Below are positions 58,154-64,000 of a stretch of DNA of 64,000 bases, in pieces; the first letter of the stretch is position 1, and every line of letters starts with the position of its first letter. The notes under the pieces were generated by a model. That model was not told where the DNA came from, ran no database searches, and worked only from the letters and a program-made list of their open reading frames with translations. The translations under genes were made by a program, and so were the position numbers. This DNA comes from Arenibacterium halophilum (GTDB taxonomy: Bacteria; Pseudomonadota; Alphaproteobacteria; Rhodobacterales; Rhodobacteraceae): positions 1,301,213 to 1,365,212 of the forward strand of contig NZ_VCPC01000001.1 in NCBI RefSeq assembly GCF_005938225.1. Reading direction: 5' to 3'.

Positions 58154-59731
58154 ATGGCCAAAATCGCCTATATCCTGCTGTGCCACAAGGATCCGGCTGC
58201 CGTGGTGCAGCAGGCGCGCCGGCTGACGGCGGCGGGCGACGTGATGGCGATTCACTTTGACGCCAACGCCGCGCAGGCCGATTACGACCGTATCCGCAGT
58301 GACCTGTCGGATACCCCCAACGTCACCTTTGCCGCGCGTCGGGTGCGTTGCGGCTGGGGGGAATGGTCGCTGGTGCAGGCCACGCTGAACGCGATCCAGG
58401 CCGCGTTGGACGCCTTCCCGGATGCCACGCATTTCTACATGCTGTCGGGAGATTGCATGGCGATCAAGACGGCCGAGTATGCCCACCGCGTCCTTGATGC
58501 GCACGACAGGGATTACATCGAAAGCTTCGATTTCTTTGAAAGCGGCTGGATCAAGACCGGAATGAAGGCCGACCGGCTGACCTATCGCCACTATTTCAAC
58601 GAACGCGCCAACAAGCGGCTGTTCTATGCCAGCCACGCGATCCAGAAACGGCTGGGGCTGCAGCGGAAAATCCCGGCCGATCTGCGCATCCAGATCGGCA
58701 GCCAATGGTGGTGCCTGCGGCGGCGCACGGTGGAATGGATCATGGATTTCGTCGCGAAACGGCGCGATGTCGTGCGCTTCTTCCGCACCACCTGGATTCC
58801 GGACGAAACGTTTTTCCAGACTCTGGTGCGCCATCTGGTCCCCGAAACCGAGATTGAGACCCGCACGCTGACCTTCCTGATGTTTTCCGACTACGGGATG
58901 CCGATTACCTTTTACAACGATCACTATGATCTGCTGCTGGCGCAGGATTTCCTGTTCGCGCGCAAGATCAGCCCGCAGGCCAGCGACCTGAAGAAGCGGC
59001 TGGGCCGGCTCTATGCGGCGCGCGATGTCGAATTCCAAATCTCGAACGAGGGGCGCAACCTGTTCGAGTTCCTGACCGGGCGCGGCCGCGTCGGGCGCCG
59101 GTTTGCGCCCCGATTCTGGGAAACCGAAAGCTCGCTGGGCCGCGAACGCGAGTTGATGATCGTCATCTGCAAGAAATGGCATGTGGCCAAGCGGCTGGTC
59201 GAACAACTGCGCAAGGCCACCAACCTGCCAGCGGTGGATTACCTGTTCAACGAGTCCGACACCCGCCTGCCCGATCTGGGCGGCATCCAGACAACCCTGG
59301 AAAAGCGCCACCGCCACCGCCGGTCACTGGTTCGGATGCTGTTTGAATACTACGATTCCAACCGCATGATCCTGTGCCTTGATCCGTCGAATTTCGACCT
59401 GCTGACCGATTTCGCCGCCGACCGGGCCGAGCTTCGGCTGCTGGAAATCGACTGCCAGTTCAGCGATAGCTATCTGGCGGGGCACGCGCGCCGGGTGGGG
59501 CTGGCCGGGCAGCAAACCTCGGCCGAGGCACTGGCCCGCCTGCTGCCCACGGTGCGCAACGATCTGATGCATGAATCCGACCGTATCCGCGACGCCGGGT
59601 TCGCCAACCTCTACTTGCTGCGCGAAACCGACACGCCCGACCGCAATGCCGAGCAATTGGCCGGCTTCATCGGCGCCAGCCACGAGACTGCACAGACGAT
59701 CCTGAACGACATTCACCTGTTCGCGGATTGA
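58154..59731 (+). CDS. GT14-like (core-2/I-branching) glycosyltransferase with C-terminal extra domain
   Basis: This is a 525 aa cytoplasmic glycosyltransferase. Residues 1-245 match the Branch/core-2 beta-1,6-N-acetylglucosaminyltransferase fold: KIAYILLCHKDPAAVV at the start, IHFDANA near 33, CGWGEWSLVQATLNA near 66-80, FYMLSGDCM near 94-102, and RTTWIPDETFFQT near 215-228. The C-terminal 280 residues form an added domain of the type seen in alphaproteobacterial homologues (DUF5928/DUF5927-like). With the divergent sulfotransferase gene it probably modifies exopolysaccharide or lipopolysaccharide. A weak GC hairpin follows the gene. Confidence 0.85.
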   Translation: MAKIAYILLCHKDPAAVVQQARRLTAAGDVMAIHFDANAAQADYDRIRSDLSDTPNVTFAARRVRCGWGEWSLVQATLNAIQAALDAFPDATHFYMLSGDCMAIKTAEYAHRVLDAHDRDYIESFDFFESGWIKTGMKADRLTYRHYFNERANKRLFYASHAIQKRLGLQRKIPADLRIQIGSQWWCLRRRTVEWIMDFVAKRRDVVRFFRTTWIPDETFFQTLVRHLVPETEIETRTLTFLMFSDYGMPITFYNDHYDLLLAQDFLFARKISPQASDLKKRLGRLYAARDVEFQISNEGRNLFEFLTGRGRVGRRFAPRFWETESSLGRERELMIVICKKWHVAKRLVEQLRKATNLPAVDYLFNESDTRLPDLGGIQTTLEKRHRHRRSLVRMLFEYYDSNRMILCLDPSNFDLLTDFAADRAELRLLEIDCQFSDSYLAGHARRVGLAGQQTSAEALARLLPTVRNDLMHESDRIRDAGFANLYLLRETDTPDRNAEQLAGFIGASHETAQTILNDIHLFAD

Positions 59732-59743
59732 TCTGAAAGAAAT

Positions 59744-59773
59744 TGCGCCCGGCCTTGGGGAAGACCGGGCGCA
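59744..59773 (+). terminator. Weak hairpin after the glycosyltransferase gene
   Basis: A perfect 9-bp stem tgcgcccgg / ccgggcgca with a 12-base loop lies 12 bp after the stop. There is no T tract, so it may be a rho-assisted end or only a stabiliser. Confidence 0.4.
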
Positions 59774-59897
59774 GAACCGGGGTGGGACAACCCCGGGGGA
59801 CGGATGGGCAAGAACCGCCAGGCAGACCGGCTGGCTCTTGCATGTATAACGCCGGCCCGTGCGTCGGGTTCCGCAGGTTACGAAAATTATTTACGGC

Positions 59898-60584
59898 CTA
59901 CTTTCGGGGCTTCGCGCGCCAGGTGTCCAGCCAGCGCCGGAATCGCCCACGCCGCTCGTTCAGCTGATGTCCGACGCGGTCCAGCCGGTCGTCCACATCC
60001 TGCATCGTCGGGTCGATCGCACGCTCGCGGAACTGCCGCCATGCGGCGCGCAGGAACACGAAGGCGACGATCAGGAAGATGAAGAAGACGATGTTGAACC
60101 ACGGAATCACCGTCACATCCGGCCCCGCCACCGGGCGAATGCCGATCGCGTTGGGAAAGATCGTCAGGTACTTGTTGCGCCAGCCATAATGCGTCATCAC
60201 CGCCCATTGCGGATTGGCCGCGCTCGACACCTCTGCCGCCGCCTGCGCCTGCAGATCCGAACTGTCGAATTTGAAATAGGGCGGCCAGATCCAGCCAGTA
60301 TCCTCGTTGCGATAAACCATCACCTTGGAGCTGTCGCGCTGGATGAACCCGAACAGCCAGGTCTTCTTCATCTCGGTATTGATCAGCCGCAGATCGCGCG
60401 TCGACAGCTCGGTCGCGCCGCTGTCGGCCTGGGCATAGAACAGGCGGTTCATCCCGTTGAAATCGGTGCGGATCACCTCGGTCGAGGTAATGCGGACGAT
60501 GTCGTGCTGGGGCAGCACATAGTGCAGGAACGCCCCCACGATCAGCAGAACCAGCGTCAGGAAAATCGTCTTGATACGGCGCAT
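59898..60584 (-). CDS. DUF1523 family membrane protein
   Basis: This 228 aa protein matches DUF1523: a membrane segment at residues 5-22 (IKTIFLTLVLLIVGAFLHY), the RITSTEVIRTDFNGMNRLFY block near 31-50, WIWPPYFKFDSSDLQ near 98-112, and a second membrane segment near 163-182 (WFNIVFFIFLIVAFVFL), with a basic cytoplasmic tail (RRGRFRRWLDTWRAK). Function is unknown. It is the last gene of a minus-strand run with the small membrane protein and the DUF6638-like protein. Confidence 0.85.
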   Translation of the reverse strand: MRRIKTIFLTLVLLIVGAFLHYVLPQHDIVRITSTEVIRTDFNGMNRLFYAQADSGATELSTRDLRLINTEMKKTWLFGFIQRDSSKVMVYRNEDTGWIWPPYFKFDSSDLQAQAAAEVSSAANPQWAVMTHYGWRNKYLTIFPNAIGIRPVAGPDVTVIPWFNIVFFIFLIVAFVFLRAAWRQFRERAIDPTMQDVDDRLDRVGHQLNERRGRFRRWLDTWRAKPRK

Positions 60585-60594
60585 TGCGGCCCCT

Positions 60595-60870
60595 TCAGGT
60601 ATATGTCGTGACGATGTGGATGCCGATCACCAGCGCAACAGGCACCACATAGACGAGCAGGATCAGCTTGTGACGCAGGCTCTTTTCATATTGCTCCATC
60701 CCCTCGGCCACATAGGCATCACGCGCGGGCACGTTATCGCTCTCGGGGTGCTCTTCGGCCCAGGCCTTTTCCAGCTTTTCGCGCCGCACCGAGCGGGAAT
60801 AGATCGAGACCAGAAAATACACGATCGTCAGCCCGATGAAACCAAAGAATATCAACCGGATCAGTGCCAT
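60595..60870 (-). CDS. Small two-helix membrane protein
   Basis: This 91 aa protein has a membrane helix at residues 5-24 (RLIFFGFIGLTIVYFLVSIYS) and another at 68-88 (ILLVYVVPVALVIGIHIVTT), with a charged loop between. I recognise no family. It stands 10 bp upstream of the DUF1523 gene and 2 bp downstream of the DUF6638-like gene, so it is in their operon. Confidence 0.8.
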   Translation of the reverse strand: MALIRLIFFGFIGLTIVYFLVSIYSRSVRREKLEKAWAEEHPESDNVPARDAYVAEGMEQYEKSLRHKLILLVYVVPVALVIGIHIVTTYT

Positions 60871-60872
60871 CT

Positions 60873-62210
60873 CTACCTCCTGACCGCGCCCCAGGGGCCA
60901 ACCCGCGCCACGATATCCTCGACCGGGGTGCGCCCGGCCATATCAGGTTCGCGCCCGAACAGCGCCGCCCGCGCACCGGCCTTGTCGACCTGGTATTCGC
61001 GCTCCAGAAAATCGGCGACAAAGGCGCGTTTGGTGTCGGGCCAGGTGCGATAAAGCCGGTAAAACAGATCCTTGTGGCAGATGAACAGCTGGCGAATGTC
61101 CAGCGGGCACAGCTCGGCCAGCAGCATGTTCACCAGATCGGCATGCGGCGTATCGGCGGCGCGCAGCGAATAGAAATAGGCCGGATCGTCCGAAGAGATC
61201 CGCGGCCAGCTGCCGCCCTCTTCCGCCCAATGCAGCAGCTCGCGCAGCCCATGATAGGCGCGCGGCAACCTGTCTGACACCTGCCGCGCCAGCCGCCGCA
61301 CATCCCCGCGCGACCGCGCATCCAGATCAAGACCAAGATCGGCGGCCGCGTCGATCACGATGAAATCCATCTTCTGACGCAGGATCGCCGCCGCGTCGAT
61401 GCCCCGCGCCTTGACGATGGGTTCAACCAGATCGTTGTAGTCAAAGAATTTCGCAATCCGGTTCCGGTCGCCCAGATCAAAGATGTACTTGATCGGCAGA
61501 TCGCCCAGCGCGTCCTTGTCGCCGGTGGTGATGATCGCCGGATGATCGACCGAGCGGAACAGGTACAGCCCGCCGAAATGCGCCGTCCAGAAATCGGTCT
61601 GGGCATAGGTCTTGCGCGCCAGCCGCACCGGATTGCGCGTGATGTCGCCCGATTTCTGCGCCAGCCCGATCATCTCGGCAATCAGCACATCGTCGAACCA
61701 GCCGTCCTCCTCGGTCTTGAAGCGATCCACCAGCCCATGCAGCCGGTCGGCATGGGCAATGGTGCGCCCCGTCGTATCGGCCTCGACCGTGACGCGCCCC
61801 ACATCGAACAGCCGGGCCGGATCGGAGATGTCGAAGACCGAATTTACCAGCTCTCCCGCCACCGCATCGGTCGCCGTCAGCGCAAACAGCTGGCTTTCGT
61901 TTTCCTCGATGAATTGCTTCAGGATCGCGCGCGAGGTTGAAAACTTGATGTTCAGCAAGGGGCAGCGTTTCTGTTCCGTGCTCAGCAGAATGAACTGCCG
62001 GTTCACCCCGCGATGGTTCAGATACAGCGGGTCGTCGAATTCATCCCCGATTTCCGGCGAAAACCCAGATAGGTCGATATGAAAATCGCTCTGCTCGGTG
62101 CGCTTTCCGGTCAGATGATGCAGGGCGCGATTGTACCGCTCGACCAGCGCCGGGGTCGAGACATGGAACAGGTTGCCAAACATCAGGCCCTTTTCGATGA
62201 GGCGTTTCAT
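60873..62210 (-). CDS. DUF6638-like protein of unknown function
   Basis: This 445 aa soluble protein begins MKRLIEKGLMFGNLFHV, characteristic of a Rhodobacterales family I recall as DUF6638. Residues about 50-80 (IDLSGFSPEIGDEFDDPLYLNH) and 250-270 (HPAIITTGDKDALGDL) look conserved, but no catalytic motif is evident. Its start at 62210 is the ATG of the family pattern. It follows an AT-rich AbiC-like gene after 116 bp; the family usually sits next to an AAA ATPase, which is present beyond that gene. Confidence 0.75.
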   Translation of the reverse strand: MKRLIEKGLMFGNLFHVSTPALVERYNRALHHLTGKRTEQSDFHIDLSGFSPEIGDEFDDPLYLNHRGVNRQFILLSTEQKRCPLLNIKFSTSRAILKQFIEENESQLFALTATDAVAGELVNSVFDISDPARLFDVGRVTVEADTTGRTIAHADRLHGLVDRFKTEEDGWFDDVLIAEMIGLAQKSGDITRNPVRLARKTYAQTDFWTAHFGGLYLFRSVDHPAIITTGDKDALGDLPIKYIFDLGDRNRIAKFFDYNDLVEPIVKARGIDAAAILRQKMDFIVIDAAADLGLDLDARSRGDVRRLARQVSDRLPRAYHGLRELLHWAEEGGSWPRISSDDPAYFYSLRAADTPHADLVNMLLAELCPLDIRQLFICHKDLFYRLYRTWPDTKRAFVADFLEREYQVDKAGARAALFGREPDMAGRTPVEDIVARVGPWGAVRR

Positions 62211-62326
62211 GTGTGGCCTTTCTGAAAGCCCCGTAGTGGACAACAGCGCTCCGAAGATATTAATTTGAATGCTATGGCATCCCGCATTCGACACAACACC
62301 GCGAACACTCTCAAGCCTCCCACGAA

Positions 62327-63241
62327 TTAGACTGGATTAAATTCCCAGCCGGCATCACCAGTGGGAAGTTTCGAAACAAGGCCAAAATAATCATCCCAAT
62401 GCCTCTTATAAATCAACCGCTCGCGAGGAAGATTATCAAATAGCTCAAAGATCTCTGCGTACCTGATCATTTCACACCCCTTTTCACTTAAGCAATTATA
62501 GAATATTATTAGCAGCTCGTCATCAGAAAGTAGAGCCCTTAACATGCGCCGATGACGTTTATCAGACGCATCCGATTCATTTACCACCCTCATTGCATTA
62601 TAAACAAACCTAAAATAGTGCGCCAAATCAGCACTGTGCTGAGCAAACATTCTTTCGAATTTCTTCTTCGTATTATCAACGGATAATTCAGGATACGCCC
62701 TCTCTGACGGTTCTAAATTCAACGCACTGTAGAAAAACTTGAAACAATCCCGTCCGGTATAAATTTCGCGACCACCCTCGGACCGCCTTATATCCATAGA
62801 GTTAACTATTGAGTTATAGCTACTCACCAAACCGAAGAAGAAGCTATCGAAGTTCTGCTCTTGCAAGTGAGAGTTCATAGTTTGAAATTCTTTTCGTTGC
62901 TGCCCCAACTCATTAAGCTGAATCGAGACAGTTACTAAAAACCAAATTAGAGCCAGTGTCGAGGCCACCCCAGCCAGTGTGTCGCCAACCTCATTCGGGG
63001 TTCCGGCTATAAATTCTTCATACTTGCTTGTGCATATTACTCCCTCAGCCGTCTCAAGACAGATTTCGCGTAAGCCTATGCTAACGACTAACCACAAAAA
63101 CATACCCGTTGCGGTCAAACCAAAAATCACAAAGGTATTGAGCTTGGGCTCTCCCCGAACCAGGCGCCGCTCAAACTCTGTAGCTTTGAATACTAATAAT
63201 GTCAGAAGCACAAACAGCCCTAAACCGAATATGGTATTCAC
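62327..63241 (-). CDS. Membrane protein resembling the putative phage abortive-infection (AbiC-like) family
   Basis: This 304 aa protein has three hydrophobic segments near residues 3-20, 35-56 and 92-112. A short coiled-coil stretch follows (QLNELGQQRKEFQTMNSHLQ), then a soluble C-terminal domain with NFDSFFFGLVSSYNSIVNSM near 132-151, FERMFAQHSADLAHYFRFVYNAM near 196-218 and FYNCLSEKGCEMIRYAEIFELFDNLP near 246-271. This layout matches the putAbiC family, which is thought to block phage. The start is GTG at 63241 with ggagg before it, overlapping the ATPase stop (GTGA). Base use is much more AT-rich than its neighbours (38-42% G+C in two counted 60-base samples, against 62% beside it). Confidence 0.75.
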   Translation of the reverse strand: MNTIFGLGLFVLLTLLVFKATEFERRLVRGEPKLNTFVIFGLTATGMFLWLVVSIGLREICLETAEGVICTSKYEEFIAGTPNEVGDTLAGVASTLALIWFLVTVSIQLNELGQQRKEFQTMNSHLQEQNFDSFFFGLVSSYNSIVNSMDIRRSEGGREIYTGRDCFKFFYSALNLEPSERAYPELSVDNTKKKFERMFAQHSADLAHYFRFVYNAMRVVNESDASDKRHRRMLRALLSDDELLIIFYNCLSEKGCEMIRYAEIFELFDNLPRERLIYKRHWDDYFGLVSKLPTGDAGWEFNPV

Positions 63242-63999
63242 CCCTTCCCCTCCAGCCAACGCCGCTTCGCTTCCTCCTGACGCCCGAATTCGCGCACCAT
63301 GGTCTCAATCGCCACCTCGTCCGACTTGTCGGCATAGCGGAATTCGCTGTCGGCGTAGCGGTTGATTTCCTGTAGCACCATCTCGGTCGTGATCGGCACG
63401 CGCAGCTCGGAGATCATCGCCGATTTCTCGTCATAGCTCTTGAACAGGAACAGCTCGGGGTTTTCCATCCATTCGTCCGGCAGCTCGAAATCCATCGCGC
63501 GCACCTTCACCGCATCGGTGATGTTCTTGATCGCGCGGCCCGTGAACCGTTCGTCGGCCTGCTGAATGCCCTTCAGATAGGTGCCCATCTTGGCGATGGT
63601 GTCCAACTCTCCCACCGCATCGCGCACCTGGTCGAAGACCTTCAGCAACCCGGCCTCGTGCGGGCGCGAATGGCTCTCGAAACTGGCGGCGACGGCGGTC
63701 TTGATCTCTTGCGCGGCAAAGGCGTCATGCGCGCCCAGCGGAATGTCGTGGTTCTTGCCCATCAGCAGGTACAGGATGTCGATGTAATCCTCGCGCGTCT
63801 GCGGCCCGTCCACCAGAAACCGCGCCCCGGCCCGCTGGCGCAGGGCGTCATCAACGTTTTCGGGATAGTTCGAGAACATGCCAAAGGTACAATTGCCGCG
63901 CACCACGGTATTGGCCCCGGCAAAGCTTTCCATCAGCACGGCGGTGATTTCCAACTGCCCGGCGCTGGATTGGCGGTCGCCCCGCTTGCCCGCCAGCTG
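63238..63999 (-). CDS. AAA ATPase-like protein, 5' truncated
   Basis: The frame is open to the window edge; 253 residues of the C-terminal part are visible. The segment RGNCTFGMFSNYPENVDD followed by ALRQRAGARFLVDGPQTREDY looks like the sensor and arginine-finger region of an AAA+ ATPase, and the rest is a helical tail with Lys/Glu. No Walker motifs are in view. It ends at 63238, directly at the start of the AbiC-like gene. The family appears linked to DUF6638 proteins in related genomes as far as I recall. Confidence 0.6.
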   Translation of the reverse strand, partial: QLAGKRGDRQSSAGQLEITAVLMESFAGANTVVRGNCTFGMFSNYPENVDDALRQRAGARFLVDGPQTREDYIDILYLLMGKNHDIPLGAHDAFAAQEIKTAVAASFESHSRPHEAGLLKVFDQVRDAVGELDTIAKMGTYLKGIQQADERFTGRAIKNITDAVKVRAMDFELPDEWMENPELFLFKSYDEKSAMISELRVPITTEMVLQEINRYADSEFRYADKSDEVAIETMVREFGRQEEAKRRWLEGKG

Positions 64000-64000
64000 G

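Overview
The window is high-GC DNA (60-base samples counted by hand come to about 62% G+C outside one islet). Gene content and order point to an alphaproteobacterium of the Rhodobacterales (Roseobacter/Rhodobacter group). The indicators are a bztABCD glutamate/aspartate transporter, an ATP12-type F1 assembly chaperone, DUF1127, DUF1523 and DUF6638-type proteins, and very frequent ATGA/TTGA/GTGA stop-start overlaps. Coding density is high and there is no gap longer than about 250 bp between genes. I see no rRNA, tRNA, CRISPR array, insertion sequence or prophage.

Layout. 1-2.6 kb: 3' part of engB, then argB, a ferredoxin-like protein and a SixA-like phosphatase. 2.7-7.3 kb (minus): bztD, bztC, bztB, bztA, with an attenuator-like hairpin after bztA. 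7.5-13.2 kb (minus): a tightly overlapping run of ATP12 chaperone, HAD phosphatase, Rlu pseudouridine synthase and CrcB, then RarA and a DegP/HtrA protease. 13.3-14.0 kb: a small hydrophilic protein plus a host-attachment-family protein. 14.1-24.3 kb (minus): ribosomal-protein genes from rpmC to rplQ with secY, adk and rpoA. This run is interrupted between rpmD and rplO by a strong terminator and a DUF1127 gene. The run starts at rpmC, and the other S10-operon genes are not adjacent.

24.5-44.9 kb is a mosaic of short operons. It holds two OmpA-domain proteins, an AraC/Ogt repair protein, nth, an adenosine-kinase-like gene, GNAT enzymes, rppH, a FadH-like enoate reductase, a CHAP lipoprotein, an ArsR regulator divergent from two ABM/NIPSNAP enzymes across a palindrome, a LysR regulator, a CinA-like protein, sfsA, map, rsmD, a ferredoxin-reductase-like flavoprotein, a peroxiredoxin, mscS, phhB, a DUF482 protein, GDPD and RidA. 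45.4-50.0 kb holds the inner-membrane half of a type I secretion system (HlyD and PrtD types) and, divergently, mlaA and mlaC. 50.1-56.5 kb holds a class A penicillin-binding protein, the glnK-amtB nitrogen operon, an aromatic/aspartate aminotransferase and a thiosulfate/mercaptopyruvate sulfurtransferase. 56.6-59.7 kb holds smpB and a divergent sulfotransferase/GT14 glycosyltransferase pair that probably builds surface glycans.

59.9-64.0 kb (minus) is a cluster of membrane and unknown proteins (DUF1523, a small membrane protein, a DUF6638-like protein) that runs back to a truncated AAA-ATPase-like gene. Between the ATPase and the DUF6638 gene sits a clearly AT-richer gene. It encodes a membrane protein that looks like the putative phage abortive-infection (AbiC-like) family, and it is the best candidate for recently acquired defence DNA here. 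A dispersed GC-rich palindromic repeat (REP-like, four copies) lies in four intergenic regions.
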